NCBI GenBank assembly: GCA_009911305.1
Contig: QXXC01000018.1
Span: 1 to 64,000, forward strand
Origin: Clostridiaceae bacterium
GTDB taxonomy: Bacteria > Bacillota > Clostridia > Lachnospirales > Lachnospiraceae
Direction of reading: 5' to 3'
Length of the DNA: 64,000 nt
A model generated the notes under the pieces. It saw only the letters and a list, made by a program, of their open reading frames with translations. It was not told the origin of the DNA and made no database searches. Positions 23,147 to 32,722 of this stretch are shown in pieces; the stretch's first letter is position 1, and each line of letters opens with the position of its first letter. The position numbers were made by a program, and so were the translations under genes.

Positions 23147-26100
23147 TTATCTTGTCCGGACCCCGTTGGAGTCTACATAGTAATTGCCGATGCGGGTGTT
23201 GGTCGCCAGAGCGCCCTTTGTCCCGTCAGAGGTTTCGTTGAAGTAGTACCATTTCCGGTCTATCTGATGCCAGCCGGTGAACATTTTCCCGCGTGTCCCT
23301 TCGGAATTGGGATTCAGGTAGTATCTCTGCCCGTCTGCCGTCAGCCAGCCTGTGGCCATGCGGCCTTCGCTGTCAAAATAGTACCATTCCTTTGTCTGCT
23401 CCCAGATCAGCTTGCGCCAGGATTCTGTCACCATGGCTCCCTCGGTTCCTTCGGCTGCCTCGTTGAAGTAATACCAGCTTCCATCGATAAAGCGCCAGCC
23501 GGTACACATTTTCCCCTGCGTTCCGTCTGAGTCTGGGTTTAAATAATAGGTCTGCCCGTCTATGACGAGCCAGCCTGTGGCCATGTAGCCCTCGGCGTTA
23601 AAATAATACCAGCCTTCCGTCCCATTCCAGGGGAGCTTCTGCCAGACGCCGGCAAGCCAGGATCCATCCGGGTTTTTGCAGCGCCAGCCAAGGGCGTCAT
23701 ATGACCAGGAGGCGTCGCTGTAGGAAGCAGACTGAACTGCGGATGAAGACCCGCTGCTGTAGCCGGAGCTGCTGCTGCCGCTTCCGGAACTGCTTCCACT
23801 CCCGCTCCCGGAATCCGTGACCTGGTAGTTTTGCGCGGTTCGCTTTAAGCTGTTGTCTTCTTTTGTCCTGAACTCCGCTCCTAATGTATGCTTTCCGGCG
23901 CGGTTCGAGCCTTTCAGCGTCTGGCTTTTGACCGTCATTTTTGTGCTGCCCGACTCGGCCGTGTAATCTACGCCTTTTGTGAGCTTTTCACCGTCCAGAT
24001 ACAGATCGATGAATTCTGAAAATTCTCCCTCTGAGATAAATGTATAGTCTTCGGACGAGCGGAGCGTGATATTCGGGATACGCTGGATCACAGCATAACC
24101 CTGGTCGGACGCTGCATCGACATTGCTGTCCGTGTTTTCCGTCACAATCAGCGTGTATTCCATCCGGCTTCTCGAAAGCCTGTTTGCGCTGTTTTCCATT
24201 CTGACTGTAAATGTAAACTCCCCTGCTTCTTTCGGGACGCCGTAGATCTCTCCGTTGGGCTTTAACTCCACTCCCTGCGGCAGAGCGCCGTCCACGAGGC
24301 TGTATGTGATCCGGTTCCAGCTATATTTATTGCTGTTCTGGATCATAATGCCATAGGGAACGTATTTGACCGCCTCCGGAATCTCTTTTGTTGTTATCGC
24401 CGGATCGCCTACTACGCCGGTCAGGGTCAGCACTAACAGCGTTTTTCCGCCTGACTTAAAGGTCAGGGTTCCGGAAGCATCCGTCCCTTCTGCGCCTTCC
24501 TTTGCTTTCAGGCGTACCATGGCCATATTGGAGCATCTGCCGCTGTCTTCCTGTGTTTCAATCGCAGAAAAGCCGTCTAATCCGTTTGCGCCCTTTAACG
24601 TCCAGTATTCATCAAGCCCGACCACATCGGAGGTAAGTTCCACAAACAAATCCGCAAGAGCGGCTGAGCCAATGTTGATTAGCAGGATATCGTGGACATC
24701 ATCGTGAAGGCCATCTATGAATATCTCTCTGGTTGAGTATGTCGTTTCGCCGTTTTCAGTCGTTTCCGCTTCCGGATCGGCCAGGCTGTTTATGTAAATC
24801 CGGCCCTGGCCCGGGTTGGCCGTTATCACCTGAAGCCAATATCTCTTTGCGTCTTTCCCGTTTTCCGCTGAAGCGCTGTACTGTACAGGCCCGCCCGAAA
24901 AATCCTGCAGGCTTTTTCCGCTTACCTGTATTCCGTCGTCTGCGTACAGATTGAGGCCCTGCGCCGTGCTAAAGACCGGGGCCAGCAACGTCCGATCCGT
25001 ATCTTCATTTACAAGAATGGTCAGGTAATTGTAGTCGCCGTAGGAATCCAGCGAGCCGTCAACCACATAGCAGGGAATATCCTGCCCGTCCCTGTCCTTT
25101 AAGCCGAAGAACCGTACAGATGTATTCCCGCTGTAAACGACAGGCCGCTCTTCGGTTATGATAAAGCGCTGATAAATCTCCTGATCCTCCGCTCCGTCTT
25201 CCCCTATGAAAACCGTAAACCAGATGCCCTGGCTGTAGTCTGCCGCATAGCCGCCTGTCCCGCTGTTATCAAATAGCTGGGACTTTATGTCCTTCGCGCC
25301 GGACGCCGCGGCTTCCGCTATGGAGAGATACTGGCCTATATAGGCAGCGGTCACTTCGGAAGAAACATCCGCATCATCCCTGCCATATTGGAAGACAAGC
25401 TTATATGTGCCTGCGGCCGGATACCCATAGTTTAATAACTTCGTCTCCCTGCACCAATCGACATTCTCTGTACCCGCATCATTCTTCTCATCCCGGTTAG
25501 TTGAATAAGTAACCTTTTTCCGGACGCCGTCCTCTGTGTCTTCATAGAGAGATGTATCAAGCCACGCCATGGAGTCGTTGAGATATACACTCAGCCACAT
25601 ACGAAGGCATCCTGTCGCCCTTCCGGACTGATAGGTTAAAATGGTTATCTTCTCATCAATACCTTCCAAAATACCTTCTGAACCGGGATACCCAGCGCCT
25701 GTCTGGGTCATATCCTCAGCAAAAATCAGCTCTGTTATATTCTGTGACTCATCCACCTCTTCAGGGCTGTCATAAAATCCGCGGTATACCTCCACCCGGT
25801 CATACCCCGGCTCTCCAAACTTCGATTGATTTATATCCAGGGCCACATAAAGCTGCGCATCATCCCCTCCATCCCAGCCATCTGCAGAGACATACAAATC
25901 TCCATGGTATCCTCCGTCCCAGCCGCCGGCATAATCCGAATAATCCCAATCGGCCGTTGGCAAATACGTACGTACTCCCTGGCTGTCCTGAGCATAAACA
26001 GTCGGTTTCAGCCAGTTGAATGACGCTTCAACATTCGTCCGTATCTGATAGCGTATATTGTCAGCAGCAAGCTGATCATCATCTCCCACGATCATCTCCC

Positions 26101-27625
26101 AGTCGGAATGTCCGTCACATGTCCTATAGCTCAAATCCAGATATTCTCCCGGTGCACTGATCATGTACTCGTCTTCCCCATACGGGCACCACATCACATG
26201 ATAGTCGTCTTCTGATTGCTGAATCCCAAAAAAGAACGATTCAACGGACACCATTGTAAGCTCCGCCGGCGTATAGCCGATCATATTAGCGGTCAGCCGC
26301 CTCTCTTCAAGCGGCAGCAGCGACGCCGCGTCCGCACCTCCGTCATTCGTAAACTCCTTTTCCTCCGGATACACCACCACCGTATCCCCGGCAATCCCCA
26401 GGCTCATCTGGGTCATCACCGTGCCGTCAAAGTACGCGGAAACGTAAAAGGTATGGTCGCCGACCTTAACGTGATCGTCCGGTTCCATGAACCACTCTTC
26501 GGTCGTCTCGCCGTCATATGTAAATTGCACTTCATATGGAAAGAACGGATTTTCCTCCGGAATCTGAATCGTGTAGCTTCCGTCCTCCTCAAAGAATGCA
26601 TCCCCCAGCTCCCGGTCAAAATCCTCCCTGCTGACCACGTGGAATTCGCAGTTTCCGGTGTTGAAGATCACCTCTTCCACATCCTCTTCCGGCTCTTCTT
26701 CCAAAAGCTCCTCCTCTTCCTTCGGTGTCTCCTCCTCTGGTGTCTCTGCTTCCGCGGGAGCCTCTTCCTCCGGCTCTTTCACGTCCGGGGGCGTCTGAAC
26801 CGGCGCTTCCTCCTTATCTGCCGGCTGCGCGTCGCTGCCGCTGCCGGATCCGGACGGAACCTTCACGTCCTCCCCGTCACCACCCGCAGGGGCTTTTTCG
26901 TCTGATCCGTCCTCCGGAACCTCGCTGTCTTCCACTCGTTCTCCGCTTCCGGAACCCGTCTCATCCTTCTTATCTTCCTGATCCCCTCCTTCCGTTTCGT
27001 TCTTCTCCTGGCCGGCCTCGTCCTCTGTTTCCGTTCCGGTCATATCATCGTCGCCTTTATTTCCCTCTTCTTCACTCTCCGTCTGATCCCCGCCGGGGGC
27101 TTCCTGTTCCGGAGCCTTGCCCCCGGATTCGCCGTCACCAGACTCCTCCGGCGCTTTTGATTCCTCCTGCCCGCCAGAACTGTCTTCCCTGTCCTCAGAG
27201 CTGTCTCCCATTCCCTCCGGATCGTCTCCCTCGCTCTCCGAACCGCTCTCCTCCTTTTCGGAGCTGTCTTCCGCTCCTCCAGAACCGTTTTCCTCGCCCG
27301 CGCTGCCGCTTTCCTCCCCTTCAGAGCCATCTTCCTTCTCCTCAGAGCCGTTTTCCTCAACCTCGGAACGGTCCCCGTTCGAGCCGCTTTCTTCCTCCTT
27401 TGCTTCCTCCTCCCCTTTTGAAGCTTCGGTTTCCTCCTTTTGGGTCTCCTCTTCTTCCCGGCCGCTGTTTACATCAACGGCTTTCTCCGCCTCCACTGCT
27501 GCCTGCGCGCCGCCAGCTTCTCTGTAAATCTCACGAGACGCCGTCTGCATCGCATAGGCCGGCCGGGCCGGGAGCGCCAGAAGCGCCGCGAGCAGCAGCG
27601 CTGCCCCCCTTTTTGCTGATCTCAT
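23147..27625 (-). CDS. Large secreted acidic protein with C-terminal cell-wall-binding repeats
   Basis: 1492 aa from ATG 27625, which overlaps the kinase stop (ATGA) and has GGAGAGGG upstream. Signal peptide ends in ARPAYA (about residue 25). Residues about 40-320 are a Glu/Asp/Ser/Gly-rich stretch, probably disordered. A long region of beta-domains follows (320-1080). A putative Ig-like domain follows (GIMIQNSNKYSWNRITYSLVDGALPQG), then a Ser/Gly linker. About 180 C-terminal residues carry choline-binding-type cell wall repeats (GWYYFNAEGYMATGW and variants), which attach proteins non-covalently to the wall. No LPxTG. Co-operonic with the kinase and tadZ, so a candidate adhesin or pilus-associated surface protein; that role is inference. 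Confidence 0.8.
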   Translation of the reverse strand: MRSAKRGAALLLAALLALPARPAYAMQTASREIYREAGGAQAAVEAEKAVDVNSGREEEETQKEETEASKGEEEAKEEESGSNGDRSEVEENGSEEKEDGSEGEESGSAGEENGSGGAEDSSEKEESGSESEGDDPEGMGDSSEDREDSSGGQEESKAPEESGDGESGGKAPEQEAPGGDQTESEEEGNKGDDDMTGTETEDEAGQEKNETEGGDQEDKKDETGSGSGERVEDSEVPEDGSDEKAPAGGDGEDVKVPSGSGSGSDAQPADKEEAPVQTPPDVKEPEEEAPAEAETPEEETPKEEEELLEEEPEEDVEEVIFNTGNCEFHVVSREDFDRELGDAFFEEDGSYTIQIPEENPFFPYEVQFTYDGETTEEWFMEPDDHVKVGDHTFYVSAYFDGTVMTQMSLGIAGDTVVVYPEEKEFTNDGGADAASLLPLEERRLTANMIGYTPAELTMVSVESFFFGIQQSEDDYHVMWCPYGEDEYMISAPGEYLDLSYRTCDGHSDWEMIVGDDDQLAADNIRYQIRTNVEASFNWLKPTVYAQDSQGVRTYLPTADWDYSDYAGGWDGGYHGDLYVSADGWDGGDDAQLYVALDINQSKFGEPGYDRVEVYRGFYDSPEEVDESQNITELIFAEDMTQTGAGYPGSEGILEGIDEKITILTYQSGRATGCLRMWLSVYLNDSMAWLDTSLYEDTEDGVRKKVTYSTNRDEKNDAGTENVDWCRETKLLNYGYPAAGTYKLVFQYGRDDADVSSEVTAAYIGQYLSIAEAAASGAKDIKSQLFDNSGTGGYAADYSQGIWFTVFIGEDGAEDQEIYQRFIITEERPVVYSGNTSVRFFGLKDRDGQDIPCYVVDGSLDSYGDYNYLTILVNEDTDRTLLAPVFSTAQGLNLYADDGIQVSGKSLQDFSGGPVQYSASAENGKDAKRYWLQVITANPGQGRIYINSLADPEAETTENGETTYSTREIFIDGLHDDVHDILLINIGSAALADLFVELTSDVVGLDEYWTLKGANGLDGFSAIETQEDSGRCSNMAMVRLKAKEGAEGTDASGTLTFKSGGKTLLVLTLTGVVGDPAITTKEIPEAVKYVPYGIMIQNSNKYSWNRITYSLVDGALPQGVELKPNGEIYGVPKEAGEFTFTVRMENSANRLSRSRMEYTLIVTENTDSNVDAASDQGYAVIQRIPNITLRSSEDYTFISEGEFSEFIDLYLDGEKLTKGVDYTAESGSTKMTVKSQTLKGSNRAGKHTLGAEFRTKEDNSLKRTAQNYQVTDSGSGSGSSSGSGSSSSGYSSGSSSAVQSASYSDASWSYDALGWRCKNPDGSWLAGVWQKLPWNGTEGWYYFNAEGYMATGWLVIDGQTYYLNPDSDGTQGKMCTGWRFIDGSWYYFNEAAEGTEGAMVTESWRKLIWEQTKEWYYFDSEGRMATGWLTADGQRYYLNPNSEGTRGKMFTGWHQIDRKWYYFNETSDGTKGALATNTRIGNYYVDSNGVRTR

Positions 27626-30600
27626 ACGTTTCCCTCTCCTTTCCCTCTCTTTTTCTGTTTTATATACGTCTCTCCGAGCGCCTCCAGCTCCCGGAGGGAA
27701 TACAGGCGGCACTGCCGCAGATTCCCGGCTTCATCGTCGAACACAAGCAGCCCGCGTTCCACATCTATATCGCAGAGCCCCGGAAGACAGGCCAGCGTCT
27801 CCAGCGTCCCGTCCAGCAAAAGCCCGTACCGCTCTCCCGATGATGTGACATACTCTGTGATCAGGTATTCCCCTGCCTGGGTTACATAGGTTAAATACGA
27901 TTCCTCTTCAAGCTTTCTCAGCAAACGCCCCGTTTCCCGGTCATAGACCTCCGGCGTGCCGTGCAGCGGGGACGTGACGCGGTACTGATCGGTGAAAAAT
28001 TCCTCATACAGATCCGCCCGGGGCGCTTCTTCCTTTTCCTCCGAAAGCAGCGACCCGTCCGCCGCGCTGTAGCGCCGCACCATTCCGTCATACCATGTCA
28101 CCTCAAGCCATGAACCGTCTCCGCTTTTTTCAAACTGCTGGTCATAGATCGCTTCCGGATCCGGAAGCGCGACCCTTGCGAGCTCATTTCCTTCTAAATC
28201 GCACACCATAAACTCCCGGTACGAAAAGAGTGTAAGCGTCTTTCTATCCTGGCTGACGCGCGCTTCATCGTGCTCATAGCGGGCGTCATACGACGCAACA
28301 TGCGCCTCCCTGTGATCCTCTAAGCGCAGAATGCGTACGAACGGCGCATTGCGGCTGCCGATCACTGCATACCGGCCGGCCAGACCGACAAAATCCGGCG
28401 TTTCGTCAAATGTCCCGGAAGACATCAGGCGCGCGGCGTCATCATAGAACGAATATCCCTGATCCCCGGTTGCGGCCAGCACATATCCATCCCCGACCGA
28501 AAAGCCTGTGAGCGTCCCGCTTCCTGTATAGGCCAGCTCCGTTTCCTCAAACGTCTCCGGGTCAAAGGATACGAGAAGATTCCCGCTGGAAAGATAGATG
28601 CCGTCCGCATCCGTTTTCAGGGCAAATGGATCCGTCTCCTCATAGCCTCCGATATAAAGCCCTTCCTCTGCGTCCACCAGGCCGAACTGCGAGCGGTCCG
28701 CCTGATTGGAGACAAAGGCAAAGTATTTCCCACAGAACCCGCCTGAAAGCTGCCGGTATTCTGTCGTCTCCTCCTCAAGAATGACCCGATCCCTGTCCGG
28801 ATCGTCCAGTCCGCAGAGAAACAGGCTCCCGTCCGCAAAGCTGGCCGCCAGCAGGCTTCCGTCCTCATTTAATGCAAAAATATGGTCGCCGGGGTTTGTA
28901 AACATATCATTGACACCGGTTGACATGGGGTGTGCGGCAAGCTCCCGCTCCATCCATATTGAGCCGTCTGACATGCGGTATACCGTTACACGCCCAGCCG
29001 TCCGATCCGCTGCCGCCACCAGGCGTTTATCGCCGGAAACAGACAGTGACGTCGCCGGCCCGCCGCTCCACAGCTCCTTATTTGCATGTAAATCAAAGGC
29101 TGTCACGCCGTTCTCCCCTGCATAGACGATCCGCTCCCCGTCCACAAACCGCAGATCGGACAGCGCCGATCGCCCCATGGATAACAGCGCCTTCCTCTCC
29201 CCGGTCTCTGTCTCAAATACCGCCGCTTCGCCGGCGCTCAGAACCGCAAAATAGCCGCCGTCCGGAGATACCTCAATGCCAAAGGGCGCAGAAAGAAGCG
29301 CATAGGTCTCAAAGGATTTAAAGCCGCCGGACAGATCATAGACGCCCAGGGCGTCTGTCAGGGCTTTTTGCGCCTGCGCCGCGGGAGGCGCTTCAAAGAT
29401 ATTTCCCCCTGCCGGAAGCGCCGAAAGAGCCAGCTCCACCGCGCCCGCCACATCCCCCTTTGCAAGCGCGTCCGCGGAATACTCCGCCAGAGCCAGGGCG
29501 CGCTGACGGTGTTCAAGCTGCTTTGATCCCGTCAGAGCACACGCGCCACCTGACAGGAAGGCCGCGGCCATGACGGCTGAAAACAGCCGCGCGCGCCTTT
29601 TATGGCGGATCGCCCGAATGTCCTGTCTGTAAAGCCCCCGGAAGGCGTCGAGCATCTCCTGTGCGGACTGATAGCGCCGCGCCGGATCCGCTGCCATGGC
29701 CTTTGCGATAATAGCTGAAACCGCCGGGCTGCAGATCTCCGGCCCCAGTGGTTCCACCCTGAGCGCGTTCTGGGCCGGGCGCACGCCTGAAATGAGGTGG
29801 TACAACGTCGCGCCAAGGCTATAGAGATCCGAGCGCACATCCAGCATCACTGTATGACGCCCGCTGCTGCCGGTTGATTCCTTTTTTCCAGATGACCTCC
29901 CGGCCGCAGCCGTGATCCCAGAACCTTCTGTCGCTTTTGCCGCTCCAAACCTTCCGAAATCCTCCAGCCCCTCTGTCGTTTCAAATCCTCCGGAAGCCTC
30001 CAGCCCCTCTGTCGTCTCAAATCCTCCGGAAGCCTCCAGCCTCTCCGCCGCGGCAAGAGCCTGCAGCGTGTTCCTTCCTGGCATCTCTTCCGGCATGTTG
30101 CCTCTGTCCGGTTCGGGAACGGCTGCTGACATGTCAGACAGTCCCGCCGTGTCGATCGGACGTCCGTCCGCAAACTCGACCCCGTAATGCTCCGGCGAGG
30201 CGTATCCCCTGCTGCGGCCGGCTTTTACCGCCCCGTTTTCCCCCAGGGCCAGGGCGATGTTGTAATCGATCAGGCAGATATCGCCGCCCGGACGCAGCAT
30301 GATATTGGCCGGCTTGATATCTCCATGCAGGATCCCGTGGGGCGGACGGCTGTGGAGATAACACAACGCCTCCAAAAGCTGGCAGGCCCACCGGATCGCC
30401 TCGGACTGCGCGGGAATCTCCCGCCTCTCCAGAAGCTTATCCAGGCTTTCCCCCTCAATATAGTCCATTACCGTGTAGACAGTATGGTTTTCGCACACAA
30501 AGTCATACACCTGCGGGATGTACATATGGCTTAAGCTCTTAAGCATATCCACCTCCCGCCGCAGCGCCTCCTCCTTTGTCTGAAGCGCGCGCTTATCCGC

Positions 30601-30714
30601 CTTTAACACAATCGGTTTATCCAGGCGCAGATGGCGGCCCAGATACACGATCCCGCCTCCCCCGGATCCGATTTTCCTCTGTAATTCATAAATGCCCGCA
30701 ATCACCTGGGACAT
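27622..30714 (-). CDS. Receptor-like Ser/Thr protein kinase with extracellular propeller-like domain
   Basis: 1030 aa from ATG 30714 (AGGAGGAG 5 bases upstream; 82 upstream codons are poor). Kinase: glycine loop GSGGGGIVY (16-24), VLK lysine 38, catalytic HGDIKPAN (130-137), then DYN (150-152) where DFG is usual, and SPEHY (173-177). Between SPE and the DLYSLG motif (296-301) lies an insert of about 115 residues with a 12-residue tandem repeat. Membrane helix about 376-396. The outer 630 residues contain WD/PQQ-like beta repeats (SGDKRLVAAADRTAGRVTVY and similar). It probably senses an envelope signal and phosphorylates pilus-locus proteins recognised by the FHA protein; substrate not shown. 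Confidence 0.88.
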   Translation of the reverse strand: MSQVIAGIYELQRKIGSGGGGIVYLGRHLRLDKPIVLKADKRALQTKEEALRREVDMLKSLSHMYIPQVYDFVCENHTVYTVMDYIEGESLDKLLERREIPAQSEAIRWACQLLEALCYLHSRPPHGILHGDIKPANIMLRPGGDICLIDYNIALALGENGAVKAGRSRGYASPEHYGVEFADGRPIDTAGLSDMSAAVPEPDRGNMPEEMPGRNTLQALAAAERLEASGGFETTEGLEASGGFETTEGLEDFGRFGAAKATEGSGITAAAGRSSGKKESTGSSGRHTVMLDVRSDLYSLGATLYHLISGVRPAQNALRVEPLGPEICSPAVSAIIAKAMAADPARRYQSAQEMLDAFRGLYRQDIRAIRHKRRARLFSAVMAAAFLSGGACALTGSKQLEHRQRALALAEYSADALAKGDVAGAVELALSALPAGGNIFEAPPAAQAQKALTDALGVYDLSGGFKSFETYALLSAPFGIEVSPDGGYFAVLSAGEAAVFETETGERKALLSMGRSALSDLRFVDGERIVYAGENGVTAFDLHANKELWSGGPATSLSVSGDKRLVAAADRTAGRVTVYRMSDGSIWMERELAAHPMSTGVNDMFTNPGDHIFALNEDGSLLAASFADGSLFLCGLDDPDRDRVILEEETTEYRQLSGGFCGKYFAFVSNQADRSQFGLVDAEEGLYIGGYEETDPFALKTDADGIYLSSGNLLVSFDPETFEETELAYTGSGTLTGFSVGDGYVLAATGDQGYSFYDDAARLMSSGTFDETPDFVGLAGRYAVIGSRNAPFVRILRLEDHREAHVASYDARYEHDEARVSQDRKTLTLFSYREFMVCDLEGNELARVALPDPEAIYDQQFEKSGDGSWLEVTWYDGMVRRYSAADGSLLSEEKEEAPRADLYEEFFTDQYRVTSPLHGTPEVYDRETGRLLRKLEEESYLTYVTQAGEYLITEYVTSSGERYGLLLDGTLETLACLPGLCDIDVERGLLVFDDEAGNLRQCRLYSLRELEALGETYIKQKKRGKGEGNV

Positions 30715-30811
30715 AGTTTCTCCTCCTGCCTGCTTTCCCCGTTTATCCGTGGGGATCTGCCGTCCGTCCTCTGACCCGTAAAAAATGCGCTGCCGCAGTA
30801 GATTGGTGCGA

Positions 30812-30967
30812 TCAGCACAGCCTCCCGTACTCCTCTTCCAGCCGCGCTCGCAGCCGGCGGCCTGTCCACATAAAAACGCCTGCTCCGGCCGCCGCCAGGA
30901 CTGCCGAAACCGCCATGGCCGCCAGACCGCCGTAAAACAGCATCTCGCTTTCTGATACAAACGCCAT
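30812..30967 (-). CDS. 51-aa single-pass membrane protein between tadZ and the kinase
   Basis: ATG 30967, preceded by AGGAGGGAGGAAAA. Sequence begins MAFVSESEMLFYGG; one helix (about 10-36), then a basic stretch GRRLRARLEEE. Not recognised as a named family. A short periplasm-facing N-terminus with a charged cytoplasmic tail could suit a small assembly or signalling partner of TadZ or the kinase. Gaps of about 95 bases on each side suggest it belongs to the same transcript. Confidence 0.6.
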   Translation of the reverse strand: MAFVSESEMLFYGGLAAMAVSAVLAAAGAGVFMWTGRRLRARLEEEYGRLC

Positions 30968-31062
30968 TTCCCGTTTTCCTCCCTCCTGCCGCCCGTGTCC
31001 TGTTAAAACCTCCTGCGTCACTGTCCCGGGCATATGGTTTCCCGGACGTTCCGGGGAACGCC

Positions 31063-32196
31063 TCACACATACATTTTGCGATCCGTCTCCGCCGGTGAAG
31101 CTCCTGCGCAGGCGCTTCGTATCTGCGCTGTAATCGGCTGAAATGCCTCCTGGTAAAGCCGGGCTGACCGCAGCAGATTTCCCCGGTCCGCAAGCACAGG
31201 GGACGGCGCGATTGCCGTACACAGCTTAAGCTCCTGAAACAGCGATTCTTCCCGGGACGCGACACGTCCCTGCTTTGCCCCCGCCTGGTTCAGCACAACA
31301 GACAGTTTTGAAAACACCCCGTTAAACGCTTCGTGGAAATGGTTCTCGGCCAGCCAGCGTTTCATTTTCACAAATGAACGCTCATCCTCATGAAGCGGCG
31401 TAAAAACCAGATCCGCGCCCTCCAGAAAGCCCCGCTGGCGTTCTCCAAATCCGGACGAGGTGTCAATAAGCACCGCGTCAAAATCCGCCAGCTCCCGGAT
31501 CGCGCCGAGAAGCTGTTTTGCCTCCGCCTTTCCGATCTCTTCATATTCCAGGATGCTCTCCACACCGTTTAAGCCGTATACGCCTGACTCCGGATCGGCC
31601 CCGACCGAGGCCGCCAGCTTTATGCCCACATTCATCCCCTTTGTTTTGAGCATCAGAAACAGATCCGACAAGCTTCCCGGCGTCTCTGGAAACAGCCCGC
31701 GGGATGAATCCATTTCCTCCAGGTTTAAGTAAAGGGTCTTCATGCCTTCCCTGGCGCAGACAGCCGCGCTGCACAGGGCCAGCGTGCTCGTCCCGCATCC
31801 CCCGGCCGGGCTGTAGAAGACCGCAATTTTCGTTTTGCTGTTCCCGCGCAGCACCTCCGCGCTTCCCCGCTTTTCAGCGAAGAACAGAAGCATCTCATTC
31901 AGAATCGCCTCGGATTTCTGATATTTTTTAATCAGCTTAAACCCGTCCCGCGGCTCCATGATCTCGGACAAAAGGATCCGGACCGCCCCGGGCGCCAGCT
32001 CCTCCAGGCGGTTCAGCGGAAAATCTCCGGAAACCAGCAGGATATCCGGTTTATTTCCCGCCCCCAGCCAGGAAAGCAGCTTATCCCCTGCCGTAAAGGT
32101 GGCAAGCTCCCACTCTGCCATCCGCTCCATCAGATAGCCCGCCAGATTCTCCAGATACAGCCCGTCGCTGTCCCCTATCACTAAAAACCGTTTCAT
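31063..32196 (-). CDS. tadZ: TadZ/CpaE-like MinD-family ATPase
   Basis: 377 aa. Residues 1-120 form a receiver-like domain without an obvious phospho-acceptor pattern (MKRFLVIGDSDGLYLENLAGYLMER). ParA/MinD ATPase follows, with the deviant Walker A SPAGGCGTSTLALC (about 130-143) and FDAVLIDTSSGFG as the Walker B strand. TadZ proteins localise the Tad secretion machine. First gene of the tadZ - 51 aa - kinase - surface protein operon, transcribed from a consensus promoter divergent from the XRE gene. GGAGGG 7 bases before the ATG. Confidence 0.82.
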   Translation of the reverse strand: MKRFLVIGDSDGLYLENLAGYLMERMAEWELATFTAGDKLLSWLGAGNKPDILLVSGDFPLNRLEELAPGAVRILLSEIMEPRDGFKLIKKYQKSEAILNEMLLFFAEKRGSAEVLRGNSKTKIAVFYSPAGGCGTSTLALCSAAVCAREGMKTLYLNLEEMDSSRGLFPETPGSLSDLFLMLKTKGMNVGIKLAASVGADPESGVYGLNGVESILEYEEIGKAEAKQLLGAIRELADFDAVLIDTSSGFGERQRGFLEGADLVFTPLHEDERSFVKMKRWLAENHFHEAFNGVFSKLSVVLNQAGAKQGRVASREESLFQELKLCTAIAPSPVLADRGNLLRSARLYQEAFQPITAQIRSACAGASPAETDRKMYV

Positions 32197-32218
32197 CCCA
32201 TTCCCTCCGTATAACGTT

Positions 32219-32246
32219 ATTATAACAGCTTTGCGCCTGTTGTCAA
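32219..32246 (-). promoter_or_regulatory. Consensus sigma-A promoter for tadZ operon
   Basis: Minus strand TTGACA (32241-32246), 16 bases, TATAAT (32219-32224): both hexamers exact. The adjacent AT-rich segment 32250-32280 contains TAATTATCAA, also present at the tadA promoter (45423-45450). Confidence 0.75.
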
Positions 32247-32356
32247 CTTATAATAATCTTTATTGATAATTATAATTTACCATCTTATGTCTACACTATA
32301 ATTAAACGGACACCGCGGCGTCCGTTACATTCCAATACAAAGGGGGGAATTAGAAA

Positions 32357-32707
32357 ATGGAGGAACACACTATGATTATCAAAACTGCTGAACGCATCCG
32401 TGAGCTGCGCATGAAGAACAATCTGACCCAGGCCGAGCTGGCGCGCAGGCTGTATGTCACCCGCTCCAGTGTCAATGCATGGGAAATGGCCATCTCCATT
32501 CCTTCCACTGAAAAAATCGTCGAGCTGTGCCAGATACTTCACACCACCTCTGACTACCTGCTCGGCATCGATTCCGCTGAGATACTCCCCATCCAGCAGT
32601 ACAGTTTTGAAGAAAAAGAACTTCTGTTCGGATTGGTCAAATATTTTGATGCCGCCAGAAAGCGGGAGGAGGAAGCAAAAGCAGCCGGGGACACCGACCG
32701 GGAATGA
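32357..32707 (+). CDS. XRE-family helix-turn-helix regulator
   Basis: 116 aa. HTH_3 domain at residues 10-66: RIRELRMKNNLTQAELARRLYVTRSSVNAWEMAISIPSTEKIVELCQILHTTSDYLLG. The C-terminal 45 residues are charged and helical, perhaps for dimerisation. Start at 32357 (GGGGGG 11 bases upstream) or at the ATG five codons later, which has GGAGGA in front. It is the only plus-strand gene in the pilus region, divergent from tadZ and convergent with the first A24 peptidase, so it is the obvious candidate local regulator. A TATAAT at 32297-32302 could serve as its -10. Confidence 0.88.
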   Translation: MEEHTMIIKTAERIRELRMKNNLTQAELARRLYVTRSSVNAWEMAISIPSTEKIVELCQILHTTSDYLLGIDSAEILPIQQYSFEEKELLFGLVKYFDAARKREEEAKAAGDTDRE

Positions 32708-32722
32708 TTGTACAGACACACT

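Noticed and set aside
26725-27843. Long plus-strand Pro/Arg-rich frame (372 codons) opposite the acidic region
   Set aside because: It is the antisense of the Glu/Ser/Gly-rich repeats; codon bias of the minus-strand gene creates it. No ribosome site or family resemblance.
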